Source: Microbacterium oleivorans NBRC 103075
Lineage (GTDB): Bacteria; Actinomycetota; Actinomycetes; Actinomycetales; Microbacteriaceae
Direction of reading: 5' to 3'
DNA length: 64,000 nucleotides
Assembly (NCBI RefSeq): GCF_001552475.1
Contig: NZ_BCRG01000010.1
Location: forward strand, 62,001 to 126,000
A program made the translations under genes and the position numbers. Every line of letters starts with the position of its first letter. Position 1 is the first letter of the stretch. Positions 53,654 to 62,288 of the stretch are shown piece by piece. The notes beneath the pieces are model-generated. The model did not search any database, was not told where the DNA came from, and saw only the letters and a list, made by a program, of their open reading frames with translations.

Positions 53654-54127
53654 GTGGCGAAGCCATGGATTCCGAGCACAGAACGCGACGTCGTCGTGAT
53701 GAGTGCACTGGAGGCTGTCCGCGCTTTTTCGGACTCCTTGGATCGAATGTACGCGGGTATGCGCGGTGACATGGACATGAACACGACGGACCTCGGCGCG
53801 CTCCGCATGCTCATCATCCGGGAGCAGCAGGGCGAGGTCGTCAAGCCCCACGACCTGGCGACCCATCTCGCGATCTCCACTGCCTCGACGACGAAGCTGC
53901 TCGACCGGTTGACCGTGGCGGGATACCTCACGCGCAAACCCCACCCGCACGATCGCCGGGCGCGGATCGTCATGCTGACGGAAGAGGCGCGCTCGACGTT
54001 TCGCCGTCACTTCGGAGAACGGTTGCGCAGAATGCGCGATGCGGCAGCGGCCTACTCGGATGAGGAACTGCGCACGATCATGCGCTTCCTCGCCGACATG
54101 GAGCGAGCCATGCTGCCGGAAGGGTGA
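53654..54127 (+). CDS. MarR family regulator of carotenoid genes (CrtR-like)
   Basis: A 157-aa winged-helix repressor. The DNA-binding part reads LGALRMLIIREQQGEVVKPH, then DLATHLAISTASTTKLLDRL (recognition helix) and YLTRKPHPHDRRARIVMLTE (wing with the D-x-R-x3 MarR motif). GTG 53654 is preceded by GAGGAGGT at 8 nt. It diverges from the crt operon and the operator lies between, the arrangement I recall for CrtR in Corynebacterium glutamicum, which responds to GGPP. Ligand here is unknown. It ends at a strong terminator. Confidence 0.88.
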   Translation: MAKPWIPSTERDVVVMSALEAVRAFSDSLDRMYAGMRGDMDMNTTDLGALRMLIIREQQGEVVKPHDLATHLAISTASTTKLLDRLTVAGYLTRKPHPHDRRARIVMLTEEARSTFRRHFGERLRRMRDAAAAYSDEELRTIMRFLADMERAMLPEG

Positions 54128-54137
54128 CCCCGATCAC

Positions 54138-54180
54138 GAAGAAGGCGTCCCCTCCGGAGAGGGAACGCCTTCTTCTTTTT
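54138..54180 (+). terminator. Rho-independent terminator after the MarR gene
   Basis: GAAGAAGGCG (54138-54147) pairs perfectly with CGCCTTCTTC (54166-54175), with further partial pairing inside, and is followed by TTTTT (54176-54180). It is the only stem here with a clear U-tract. The tRNA gene on the other strand ends 2 nt beyond it. Confidence 0.9.
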
Positions 54181-54182
54181 CG

Positions 54183-54256
54183 TTGCGGGGACAGGATTTG
54201 AACCTGCGACCTCTGGGTTATGAGCCCAGCGAGCTACCGAACTGCTCCACCCCGCG
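54183..54256 (-). tRNA. Initiator tRNA-fMet (anticodon CAT)
   Basis: A 74-nt cloverleaf read leftward. The anticodon loop is CTCATAA on a stem CTGGG/CCCAG with the three G-C pairs of initiators. The acceptor starts CGCGGGG and ends CCCCGCA, so position 1-72 is the C-A mismatch that marks initiator tRNA. The T-loop arm GTTCAAATC is intact. CCA is not encoded. A -10-like TAGTGT lies at 54274-54269, 12 nt before the 5' end. Confidence 0.95.
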
Positions 54257-54268
54257 GCACAAGAGAAA

Positions 54269-54274
54269 ACACTA
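54269..54274 (-). promoter_or_regulatory. Possible -10 element TAGTGT of the initiator tRNA
   Basis: On the minus strand TAGTGT lies 12 nt upstream of the mature 5' end, with TTCGCG 18 nt further upstream as a weak -35. Confidence 0.4.
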
Positions 54275-54324
54275 GCACGCGTTTTCGGGGTACGCGAATC
54301 GGTGCCGGTTCGGGGTGCGACCGG

Positions 54325-54330
54325 CAGGAT
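54325..54330 (+). promoter_or_regulatory. -10 variant CAGGAT (leaderless) of the DUF6328 gene
   Basis: CAGGAT is followed by GTAACC and ATG at 54337. It differs from TAGGAT in the first base. Confidence 0.4.
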
Positions 54331-54336
54331 GTAACC

Positions 54337-54846
54337 ATGCTTCCGAGCGACACCGATGCCACCGCAGACGCGCAGATCGACGGGCGTTCGGAGACCCGCG
54401 ACGAGCGTGCCGATCGCAACTGGAACGAGGTTCTGCAGGAACTGCGAGTGCTGCAGACGGGGACGCAGATCCTGACCGGCTTCTTGCTCGCCCTGGCCTT
54501 CCAGCCCTCCTTCGCGGGCCTTGGGCCGTCGCAGCGAGTCGGCTACCTCGTCCTCGTGTCGCTTTCCGCTCTCAGCGCGGTGGTGGCGCTCGCTCCGGTC
54601 TCTGTGCACCGCATCCTGTTCGCCCGCCGCGCCAAGCCTGCGACCGTGCGGTTCGGACACCTGTGCATGATGGCGGCGCTCGTGCTGGTCTCCGCTCTGC
54701 TCGTGGGCGTCGTCTCGTTCGTGTTCGACGTTGTCGTGGGAGGTGCGGCATCCTGGGTGTCGGGTCTCTGCCTCGCACTCGTCATCACGGCGCTGTGGGT
54801 CGTCGTTCCCCTCCTCGCCCTCCGTCGTTCGGAAAGGACCTCATGA
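54337..54846 (+). CDS. DUF6328 family membrane protein
   Basis: A 169-aa protein. A conserved soluble N-terminus (RNWNEVLQELRVLQTGTQIL) leads into four helices. This N-terminal block is the hallmark of the DUF6328 family of actinobacteria. Function is unknown. The start at 54337 is set by the hexamer 6 nt upstream, since earlier in-frame starts fall inside the tRNA. It overlaps the amidase gene by ATGA. Confidence 0.82.
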   Translation: MLPSDTDATADAQIDGRSETRDERADRNWNEVLQELRVLQTGTQILTGFLLALAFQPSFAGLGPSQRVGYLVLVSLSALSAVVALAPVSVHRILFARRAKPATVRFGHLCMMAALVLVSALLVGVVSFVFDVVVGGAASWVSGLCLALVITALWVVVPLLALRRSERTS

Positions 54847-55652
54847 CCGGGGCAACCATCGGCGTCGCGGTGGCGCAGTTCGCGCCCGCCGCCGACGAAT
54901 CCGCCAATCTCGAGGTGATCGCGACCCTCGTCGCTCGTGCCCGGTCGCGGGGCGCGAAGGTCGTGCTGTTCCCCGAGTACTCGAGCTATTTCGTGGACCC
55001 TTTCGACGCATCGCTGGCGGAGCACGCGCAGGACCTCGACGGCCCGTTCGTGACCGCCCTCACCGCCCTGGCGTCCGAGCACGACGTGCACATCGTCGCC
55101 GGGCTCGTGGAACGAGCCGACACCAAGGGACACGTCCGGAACACCGTCGTGGCCGTGGATGCCGGGGGCGTCGTCGCGCGCTATCGCAAGCTCCACCTGT
55201 ACGACGCGTTCGGGCAGCGTGAGTCGGATTGGGTGGAACCCGGAGCCCTGGAAGCGCCCCAGACCTTCGAGCTCGAGGGAATCCGCTTCGCTCTGATGAC
55301 CTGTTACGACCTGCGATTCCCCGAGGTGTCGCGCGTCCTCGCCGACACGGGCGCCCACGTCATCCTCGTCGCGGCGGAGTGGGTGCGCGGCCCGCTCAAG
55401 GAAGACCACTGGCGGACCCTCCTGCACGCCCGTGCCATCGAGAACACGCTCTACGTCGCCGGGGCGGATCACCCGCCGCCGCTCGGCGTGGGGCACTCCG
55501 TCGTCGTCGATCCTCAGGGCGTCCCCGTCGTCTCCATCGGAACCTCCACCGACGTCGCCGTGGCCTTCGTCGATCCGGCGATCGTCGACCGCGTCCGGCG
55601 GGTGAACCCCGCGCTCGCGCTCCGGCGGTACTCCGTCACCCCGCGGGACTGA
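54843..55652 (+). CDS. Carbon-nitrogen hydrolase (nitrilase-superfamily amidase)
   Basis: A 269-aa enzyme of the nitrilase superfamily. The catalytic triad is visible: Glu in LFPEYSSYF, Lys in YRKLHLYDAFG, Cys in MTCYDLRFPE. The spacing matches NIT2/omega-amidase-like members, which hydrolyse the amide of alpha-keto acids or deaminated glutathione. It faces an aminotransferase gene (18 nt between stops), and such pairs often act in keto-acid metabolism. Exact substrate is inference. Confidence 0.9.
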   Translation: MTGATIGVAVAQFAPAADESANLEVIATLVARARSRGAKVVLFPEYSSYFVDPFDASLAEHAQDLDGPFVTALTALASEHDVHIVAGLVERADTKGHVRNTVVAVDAGGVVARYRKLHLYDAFGQRESDWVEPGALEAPQTFELEGIRFALMTCYDLRFPEVSRVLADTGAHVILVAAEWVRGPLKEDHWRTLLHARAIENTLYVAGADHPPPLGVGHSVVVDPQGVPVVSIGTSTDVAVAFVDPAIVDRVRRVNPALALRRYSVTPRD

Positions 55653-55670
55653 GGGTCGCGGACGCCACGT

Positions 55671-56879
55671 TCAGAGAGCGGATGCCGCGAGGCGCCGCGC
55701 GGCCTCCGCGATGACGTCCGTGCGCTTGCACGCGGCGAATCGCACGAGCGACGAGTACTGCGCGCGGTGCTCCGCCGTCACGAAGGCGGTCAGTGGGATC
55801 GCAGCCACCCCGACTCGTTCGGGCAGTGCTCGGCAGAAGTCCGACGCGTCCTCGCCCGGCGCCATCATCGGGCGCACATCCGCCACCGTGAAGTACGACC
55901 CGGCCGGGATGCTCACATCGAAGCCGGCGGCGGTGAGCCCGGCGCCGAGGAGGTCGCGGCGCTCCCGCTGGGTCGCCGCGAGGTCGTCGAAATACGTGTC
56001 GGGAAGACCCAGCCCGACGGCGATGGCCGGTTGGAACGGCGCACCGTTGACGTAGGTCAGGTACTGCTTGACCGCCAGGACGGCGTCGACGAGGTCGGCG
56101 GGGCCGCTGACCCAGCCGACCTTCCATCCCGTCGTGCGGAACGTCTTGCCCCCGGAGGAGATCGTCAGGGTCCTTCCGGCGGCACCCGGCAGAGTGGAGA
56201 TCGGCGTGTGCGCCGCGCCCATCACCAGGTGCTCGTACACCTCGTCTGTGACGATGAGCGCGTCGTGTCGCTCAGCCAGGAGCACGATCTCCTGCCGGAC
56301 GTCGGCGGTGAACATCGTGCCGGTGGGATTGTGCGGATCGTTCACCAGGATGATCCGGGTGCGGTCGGAGACGGCGGCGCGCAGGTCGTCGAGATCGGGC
56401 TCGAGTGCAGGCCAGCGCAGAGGAACCGGGACCAGTCGGGCGCCGGCGAGGGCGATCGCCGCGGCATAGGAGTCGTAGTACGGCTCGAACACCACGACCT
56501 CGTCCTCAGGGCCGTCGAGGAGAGCGAGCAGAGCCGCGGTCAGGGCTTCGGTCGCCCCTGCGGTCACGAGGATCTCGCGCTCCGGATCGAGGTCGATGCC
56601 GTAGAAGCGATGCTGGTGGTCGGCGATGGCGTCTCGCAGCACCGGCATCCCTCGTCCCGGCGGGTATTGGTTCACGCCGGAGCGGATCGCCTCGGTCGCG
56701 GCGTCGAGGACCTCGATGGGCCCGTCCTCGTCGGGGAATCCCTGTCCGAGGTTCACGGCGTCGTGACGGACCGCGGCCGCCGTGATCTCGGCGAAGATCG
56801 TGGGCGCGAGCGCGCCGTCGGGGGAGAGGAGGCCCGCTCCGCGGGCGGCGCGTTGCCAGGCGCCGGAGATATGCAGCAC
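55671..56879 (-). CDS. PLP-dependent class I/II aminotransferase
   Basis: A 402-aa fold-type I aminotransferase of the aspartate/kynurenine aminotransferase-like group. PLP lysine is in SSGGKTFRTTGWKVGW, with NDPHNPTGTM and VTDEVYEHL as the other cofactor contacts, and the N-terminal NLGQGFPDEDG of the KAT-type enzymes. GTG 56879 is 6 nt after TACGCT, so it is probably leaderless. The upstream open frame has no conserved sequence. It may work with the nitrilase gene facing it. Confidence 0.9.
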   Translation of the reverse strand: MLHISGAWQRAARGAGLLSPDGALAPTIFAEITAAAVRHDAVNLGQGFPDEDGPIEVLDAATEAIRSGVNQYPPGRGMPVLRDAIADHQHRFYGIDLDPEREILVTAGATEALTAALLALLDGPEDEVVVFEPYYDSYAAAIALAGARLVPVPLRWPALEPDLDDLRAAVSDRTRIILVNDPHNPTGTMFTADVRQEIVLLAERHDALIVTDEVYEHLVMGAAHTPISTLPGAAGRTLTISSGGKTFRTTGWKVGWVSGPADLVDAVLAVKQYLTYVNGAPFQPAIAVGLGLPDTYFDDLAATQRERRDLLGAGLTAAGFDVSIPAGSYFTVADVRPMMAPGEDASDFCRALPERVGVAAIPLTAFVTAEHRAQYSSLVRFAACKRTDVIAEAARRLAASAL

Positions 56880-56885
56880 GCGCTC

Positions 56886-56891
56886 AGCGTA
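56886..56891 (-). promoter_or_regulatory. -10 element TACGCT of the aminotransferase (leaderless)
   Basis: On the minus strand TACGCT is followed by GAGCGC and GTG at 56879. Confidence 0.6.
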
Positions 56892-56935
56892 TCGCCGGTC
56901 TGCGTCGGGACGGCCCGGAGAGTCATCCACTCCCA

Positions 56936-56941
56936 TAGGGT
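56936..56941 (+). promoter_or_regulatory. Possible -10 element of the HtrA gene
   Basis: TAGGGT would give a leader of about 68 nt that carries AAAAGGAG before the ATG at 57016. The 136-nt gap shows no other feature. Confidence 0.3.
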
Positions 56942-57015
56942 GATCGGAGGGTCGGCATAGCTGGTCCACAGACTCCGGGAGCACTCTGAAGACGCCTCGG
57001 AAAAGGAGCAGTCCC

Positions 57016-58455
57016 ATGAGCGAATCGAACATCCCAGACCCGAACGCGTCTGACGCGAACACGCCTCCGCGTCCGCCGCTGCCGGACTCCGGCGCCACCG
57101 GCCACGCCGGCGTCGCTGCCGCGCAGCCGTCCGCTCAGGGCTGGTATGCGCAGGCACCCCAGCCGCACGGCCAGCACGCCCCCGGCGCCGCATTCTCGTC
57201 ACAGCCCGCCGGTCCTTCCGGCGACGCCGGCCACGGCCGGACGCACGAAGCCAAGGTCGGGTCGGGCAAGATCGTCGCCGTTCTCGTCGCCGCCGCCATC
57301 GTCGGCGCGGTCTCGGGTCTCGGCGGTGCGGCGATCGGCAACGACGTGTTCCAGCCGAGCAGCTCCGCAGCCGTCTCGAGCGGTCCGACGCAGGTCACGG
57401 TCAACGACCCGGATCAGGTCAACCAGACCACCGGCATCGCGGCCAAGACCCTGCCGAGCGTCGTGACAATCAGCGCGACCTCGTCCACCGGCGGTGGCAC
57501 GGGTTCCGGCGTCGTCCTCAGCCAGGACGGTTACGTCGTCACGAACACCCACGTCGTCACCCTCGACGGCGCCAGCTCGAACGTCGCCCTCCGCGTCACG
57601 ACATCGGACGGACGCGTCTTCGACGCGAAGGTCGTCGGCACCGACCCGATCTACGATCTCGCCGTCATCAAACTGACCGATGCCAGCGGGCTCACACCGA
57701 TCGACTTCGCCGATTCCAGCACGCTCAACGTCGGCGACACGACGGTCGCCGTCGGTGCCCCCCTCGGGCTGTCGAACACCGTGACCACGGGTATCGTCAG
57801 CGCGCTCAACCGTTCCATCCAGATCGCTTCCTCGGCGGTCCCGGACTCCGGCGAGCAGGAGCAGGAGCAAGGCCAGAACGGTCAGTCGCCCTTCCAGTTC
57901 GACTTCGGCCAGGGCCAGCAGCAGGGCAATAACTCCGCGGGAACGATCTCGATCGCCGTCATCCAGACGGATGCCGCCATCAACCCCGGTAACTCCGGTG
58001 GCGCGCTCGTCGACGACGAGGGCAACCTCATCGGAATCAACGTCGCCATTGCGACCGCTGGCGGCGGGTCCTCCTCCTCGAGCGAGGCCGGTTCGATCGG
58101 CGTCGGATTCTCGATCCCGTCGAACGTCGTCAAGCGCGTGGCCGACGATCTGATCAAGAACGGGTCTGCAAGCCACGGCCTGCTGGGTGCCATGGTCGGC
58201 AACTCCGCCGACGCGAAGGACAGCACCGTTGCCGGAGCGCTGATCAGCGAGGTCACCCGCGGGGGAGCTGCGGCGGCCGCTGGTCTCAAGGCCGGCGACA
58301 TCGTGACCGAGTTCAACGGCGTGCCGGTGCGTGACGCCACCGACCTCACGGCGCAGGTCCGCGCGCTGGCCGGCGGGGCTGACGCGAGCGTCTCCTACGT
58401 CCGCGACGGCAAGACGCAGACCGCCGACGTCACGCTCGGGGAGCTCACCGACTGA
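57016..58455 (+). CDS. HtrA/DegP-type trypsin-like serine protease with PDZ domain
   Basis: A 479-aa membrane-anchored protease. A proline- and glutamine-rich cytoplasmic stretch fills about 80 residues, then one helix (KIVAVLVAAAIVGAVSGLGG). The protease triad follows: His in VTNTHVVTL, Asp in IYDLAVIKL, Ser in NPGNSGGALV. One PDZ domain closes the protein (AAGLKAGDIVTEFNGVPV). It should act outside the membrane on misfolded envelope proteins. ATG 57016 has AAAAGGAG upstream. A Gln-rich insert (EQEQEQGQNGQ, near residue 280) sits inside the protease domain. Confidence 0.94.
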   Translation: MSESNIPDPNASDANTPPRPPLPDSGATGHAGVAAAQPSAQGWYAQAPQPHGQHAPGAAFSSQPAGPSGDAGHGRTHEAKVGSGKIVAVLVAAAIVGAVSGLGGAAIGNDVFQPSSSAAVSSGPTQVTVNDPDQVNQTTGIAAKTLPSVVTISATSSTGGGTGSGVVLSQDGYVVTNTHVVTLDGASSNVALRVTTSDGRVFDAKVVGTDPIYDLAVIKLTDASGLTPIDFADSSTLNVGDTTVAVGAPLGLSNTVTTGIVSALNRSIQIASSAVPDSGEQEQEQGQNGQSPFQFDFGQGQQQGNNSAGTISIAVIQTDAAINPGNSGGALVDDEGNLIGINVAIATAGGGSSSSSEAGSIGVGFSIPSNVVKRVADDLIKNGSASHGLLGAMVGNSADAKDSTVAGALISEVTRGGAAAAAGLKAGDIVTEFNGVPVRDATDLTAQVRALAGGADASVSYVRDGKTQTADVTLGELTD

Positions 58456-58496
58456 CCGCTCCGCCGGACGCTCCGAGCCACGACCCCACCCCGCGA

Positions 58497-58502
58497 TAGG
58501 CT
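58497..58502 (+). promoter_or_regulatory. -10 element TAGGCT of the first CDP-glycerol transferase gene (leaderless)
   Basis: TAGGCT is followed by CGCGGG and ATG at 58509. Confidence 0.6.
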
Positions 58503-58508
58503 CGCGGG

Positions 58509-59753
58509 ATGGGGTCGTTCTCGTTCTCGTCGGGCAACGGCGCGCAGGTCGTGAGGCTCCCTCTCCATGTGCTGGGTCTCGTCGCCACCCGCCTCGTCCC
58601 GCGGTCGAAGGATCTGTGGGTCTTCGGCTCTGCGGTCGGAGTCGGCGAGGGCGCCTGGGCGCTCTGGCACGTGGCGGTCGCGCACGGTGAACGCGCTGTG
58701 TGGCTGACCGGCTCGCAGAGGGATGCAGATGCGGCCCGATCCGCCGGCATCCGGTCCGCCCCGAAGCGCAGTCTGCGCGGCTTCTGGCTCACTGCTCGAG
58801 CACGAGTCGTGGTCATCACGCACGGGGCCGGCGACGTCAACCGCTACGCGACGTCCGGCGCGTTCCTCGTGCAGCTGTGGCACGGCATCCCCCTCAAGCG
58901 GCTCGGGCTCGATTCTCCCGTCACGGCGAGAGCCCCCCTTCCGCTGCCCGGTCTCGCGCGCCTTCTCGCATACGCCTATGCACGTACGCAGCGCCGCATC
59001 CGCCTTCTGCCCGCGGCTTCCCACCTCGTTCGGGGCCGGCTCGAATCGGCGTTCGGTCTCGGCCACGATCGGATCGTGGTGACGGGCGAACCTCGGGTCG
59101 ACGTCCTGTCGGCGGGGCCGACGGAATCCGAGGCCCGTGCCGTCGTGGAATCCCTCGTGGGATCCGTTGCGGGGGCGCGACTCGTCCTGTACGCGCCGAC
59201 CTGGCGTGACGGCGACCGCGACCCTGCCGTGCCGACGGCAGCGGAGTGGACCGCCATCCGTGTCGGGCTCGAGGAGGCGGGTGCGGTCCTCGTCATCCGT
59301 TCGCACCCGCTGGGAGCCGGGGACTACGTGCCGCCGTCGGGTGACGATCGCATCCGCCTGCTGGGAGCGGACCTGCTTCCCGACGTCACCCCGGTTCTCC
59401 CGGCCTTCGAGGTCCTCGTGACGGACTATTCGTCCCTCGTCTTCGACACCGCCCTCATCCCGTTGCCCGTGGTGTACTTCGCCCCGGACGAGGAGAAGTA
59501 CACGGCGGAACGCGGCTTCTACGGGCGGTACCGCGACGTCGCCGGTCTCGACGTGGCCCGCGATTGGCGCGGTGTGATGCAGCAGCTCGACCAGGTACTC
59601 GGCGCTGAGTCCGAGTACGCGCGTCGTGTGGAGCGCGCGAAGGAGCTGAGCCGTCGGGTCCATGCGTTCCGTGACGGACGCAACGCCGAACGGGTGTACC
59701 GCGCGATCCGCCGCGGGCTCGACGCCTCCCGATCGACGAGGGGAAGACAATGA
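58509..59753 (+). CDS. CDP-glycerol glycerophosphotransferase family protein
   Basis: A 414-aa enzyme of the TagB/TagF family that transfers glycerol phosphate from CDP-glycerol to a lipid-linked or polymer acceptor in teichoic-acid-like synthesis. The conserved blocks are LWHGIPLKRLG, YAPTWRDGDRD and TDYSSLVFD, with a final GFYGRYRDVAG-like end. It lacks a separate N-terminal glycosyltransferase domain. It overlaps the second family member by ATGA. Acceptor is unknown. Confidence 0.9.
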   Translation: MGSFSFSSGNGAQVVRLPLHVLGLVATRLVPRSKDLWVFGSAVGVGEGAWALWHVAVAHGERAVWLTGSQRDADAARSAGIRSAPKRSLRGFWLTARARVVVITHGAGDVNRYATSGAFLVQLWHGIPLKRLGLDSPVTARAPLPLPGLARLLAYAYARTQRRIRLLPAASHLVRGRLESAFGLGHDRIVVTGEPRVDVLSAGPTESEARAVVESLVGSVAGARLVLYAPTWRDGDRDPAVPTAAEWTAIRVGLEEAGAVLVIRSHPLGAGDYVPPSGDDRIRLLGADLLPDVTPVLPAFEVLVTDYSSLVFDTALIPLPVVYFAPDEEKYTAERGFYGRYRDVAGLDVARDWRGVMQQLDQVLGAESEYARRVERAKELSRRVHAFRDGRNAERVYRAIRRGLDASRSTRGRQ

Positions 59754-61195
59754 TCCGCGCGACCCTGGGACCGCACGATGAGCTCGTCCTCGACGGAACG
59801 GGGACCCCGCCTGAGACGGTTCGCGTCGTCGGCGCCCGGGCGCGATCCGAGGCTTCCCTCGCGGCAACGGATGCCGGGTGGCGAGCCGCCCTCCCGCTCC
59901 GGGTCTCCCGCTGGGGTGGTCCGGTGCTCGCCGTGCCGAGCGGTGACTACCGCGTGGAGGTCGATGGACGCAAGCTCGAGGCGGGAGAGATCACCGCGCT
60001 GCCGCGCGCGCTCGGCGAGTCTCTCGCGGTCGAGGTCGCGGACAGCCGGGTCGTCGTCGGGGCCCCGCTGTCCGACGTCGAGGCGACGCCAGCCGGACAG
60101 GACGCCCTTCGGCGGGCGTACGCCGAAGAGGCGGACGAGCTCGAGAACGCCGTCTTCTTCGAGAGCTTCTACGGGCGGAACGCCAGCTGCAACCCGCGGG
60201 CGATCGACGCGGAGATCGCGCGTGTGGCGCCCGGGGCCACGCGATACTGGAGCGTCATCGACCGCTCGGTGGACGTGCCGGACGGTGCCATCGCGGTCGT
60301 CGAGGGCTCATCGCAGTGGTGGCGCGCGCGCGGCGTCTCGCGTCTGCTCGTGATCAACGACTGGCTCCGTCACCCGTTCGTCCGACGCCCGGGTCAGCGC
60401 ATCCTCCAAACGTGGCACGGCACTCCGCTGAAGCGACTCGCGCTCGACCGCCCCGGGTTCGACCCGCGTCGAGCGCTGGCCGTCGTGCGTGAAAGTCGGC
60501 GGTGGGATGTGCTCCTCGCGCAAAACCCCTACGCCGCCCGCATCCTCTCCAAGGCCTACGCCTTCGGGAAGAAGCCGGTGTGGGTCGAGGGGTACCCGCG
60601 CAACGACGTCCTGGCGTCAGGCGACCGGGAGGCGATCCGTCGTGACCTCCGCCTGGGGTCGGATGAGCGAGTCCTGCTCTACGCGCCGACCTGGCGTGAC
60701 GACCGCGAACAGATGGTGGACTTCCTCGATCTCGAGCGGCTGGCTGCGGACACCGGTGCGGTCCTGCTCGTGCGAGGCCATTCCCGCACGCTCCTGCCCG
60801 GTGCCGACACGACCGGCTCGCGCGTCATCGACGTCACGGGGTATCCCGACATCTCCGCGCTGCAGTTGGCGGCGGACGCTCTCATCACGGACTACTCCTC
60901 GGTCATGTTCGACTTCACCGCGACGGGCAAGCCGGTGTACTTCTTCGCTCCCGATCTCGACCACTATCGCGGCAAGTTGCGCGGCTTCTACTTCGACGTG
61001 GCTACCCGGGCCCCGGGCCCGATCACCTCGACGCAGGAGCAGCTCACCGCGGCCCTCGTCGATCCTGAGACACCTGCTCGTCACGCCGAGCGATACGCCT
61101 CATGGGTGGCTCGCTTCAATGCGCGCGACGACGGCCACGCTGCGGAGCGCGTCGTCGCCAGACTGCTCGATCAGGGAATGATCGCGCGAGATTAG
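59750..61195 (+). CDS. CDP-glycerol glycerophosphotransferase family protein, second copy
   Basis: A 481-aa enzyme of the same family. A 130-residue N-terminal part is unlike the first copy and looks like a beta-rich binding domain (LVLDGTGTPPETVRVVGA). The catalytic part has TWHGTPLKRLALD, YAPTWRDDRE, and ITDYSSVMFDFTATGKPVYF. It starts in the stop of the first copy, so both are made together and may add the first and later glycerol phosphate units. It converges with the GT2 gene across 25 nt. Confidence 0.9.
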   Translation: MIRATLGPHDELVLDGTGTPPETVRVVGARARSEASLAATDAGWRAALPLRVSRWGGPVLAVPSGDYRVEVDGRKLEAGEITALPRALGESLAVEVADSRVVVGAPLSDVEATPAGQDALRRAYAEEADELENAVFFESFYGRNASCNPRAIDAEIARVAPGATRYWSVIDRSVDVPDGAIAVVEGSSQWWRARGVSRLLVINDWLRHPFVRRPGQRILQTWHGTPLKRLALDRPGFDPRRALAVVRESRRWDVLLAQNPYAARILSKAYAFGKKPVWVEGYPRNDVLASGDREAIRRDLRLGSDERVLLYAPTWRDDREQMVDFLDLERLAADTGAVLLVRGHSRTLLPGADTTGSRVIDVTGYPDISALQLAADALITDYSSVMFDFTATGKPVYFFAPDLDHYRGKLRGFYFDVATRAPGPITSTQEQLTAALVDPETPARHAERYASWVARFNARDDGHAAERVVARLLDQGMIARD

Positions 61196-61220
61196 CGCAG
61201 CGGCATCCCGTTCGTGGTCC

Positions 61221-62288
61221 TCACGGCAACGGGGTGTTGCGATCCAGCCGAGAGGTGTCGACGGTGTCTTTCGCGCCACGGAGCAGCCCGCGGAGGAAGC
61301 CCACTCCCCACGCCAGGTGCATCGTGGGGAGGACGACGACGAGCCACCCGCGTTCGCGAAGGGAGCGGCCCGCGGTCGCGCTGAACCCGAGAACGCAGAT
61401 CACGTAGAGCGCGAGGGGAAGGTGCGCGAGCGACAGGACGGCGGAGACGATGCCGCTGACCAGTCCCGTGAGCTGCACCCCGCCGAGGACGACGCTCGCG
61501 ATCACCGCCAGTACCAGGGCGGGAGGCGCGAAGAAGCGGAGTGAATTCTGACGACCGAACCGCCGGACCAGCTCGCCGCGCCACGTTCCGGTGGCGAAGA
61601 ACTGGCGGGCCAGTCGCCTCCAGCTCTCCCGCGGCCAGTAGGTGACCGCGAGGCGCGGATCGAACCAGACGCGGTATCCGGCCTGCCGGATGCGGAGGTT
61701 CAACTCCCAATCCTCGCCACGACGGATGGTCTCGTCGAACAGGCCGACCTCTTCGAGAACCTCCCGACGCATCACCCCCAGGTAGGCGGACTCGGCCGGT
61801 CCCTCGGGGGCGCCGCCGTGGTACGCACCGCCGCCGAGGCCGACGGGGGAGTTGTACGCGATCGCGACCGCTCGCTGGAAGGGCGTCTGGCCGTCCGCCC
61901 GCATGACGCCGCCGACGTTGGCGGCCCGCACGCGGTCGAGGGTGGCGATCGCCTGACGGGTGTAGCCGGGGGCGAGTTCGGAGTGGGCGTCGACACGGAC
62001 GATCGTCGGATGCCGGGCGCTCCGGATCGCCAAGTTCAACGCCACCGGGATGTCCGCCTGCGGATTGTCGACGAGGCGGATGCGAGGGTCGTCGTCGGCG
62101 AGTCGTCGAGCGAGCTCGGTCGTCCCGTCGCTCGAAGGGCCCAACGCGAGGACGAGCTCAGCGGGGCCGTCGACATCCTGCTGCAGCACCGTCTGGACCG
62201 CGCGTTCGAGGTAGTCGCGCTCGTTCAGCACGGGCATCACGAACGTGACCCCCGCGCCGTGCGCCGGCACCGGCGCGTCGACGCTCAC
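61221..62288 (-). CDS. Family 2 glycosyltransferase, membrane-associated
   Basis: A 355-aa GT2 enzyme. The N-terminal nucleotide-sugar fold starts TFVMPVLNERDYLERAVQTV and has the acidic metal motif VRVDAHSEL (DxH variant of DxD) and RRGEDWELNLRIRQ with the catalytic region. Three to four helices close the chain. It probably adds a sugar to the envelope polymer made by the neighbouring enzymes. The GTG start overlaps the stop of the following fusion gene by 4 nt. Confidence 0.88.
   Translation of the reverse strand: MSVDAPVPAHGAGVTFVMPVLNERDYLERAVQTVLQQDVDGPAELVLALGPSSDGTTELARRLADDDPRIRLVDNPQADIPVALNLAIRSARHPTIVRVDAHSELAPGYTRQAIATLDRVRAANVGGVMRADGQTPFQRAVAIAYNSPVGLGGGAYHGGAPEGPAESAYLGVMRREVLEEVGLFDETIRRGEDWELNLRIRQAGYRVWFDPRLAVTYWPRESWRRLARQFFATGTWRGELVRRFGRQNSLRFFAPPALVLAVIASVVLGGVQLTGLVSGIVSAVLSLAHLPLALYVICVLGFSATAGRSLRERGWLVVVLPTMHLAWGVGFLRGLLRGAKDTVDTSRLDRNTPLP

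Noticed and set aside
61196..61220. Terminator between the second CDP-glycerol transferase and the GT2 gene
   Set aside because: Only an imperfect 8-of-10 pairing (GCATCCCGTT with AACGGGGTGT) is visible and it lies partly in coding sequence, too weak to call.
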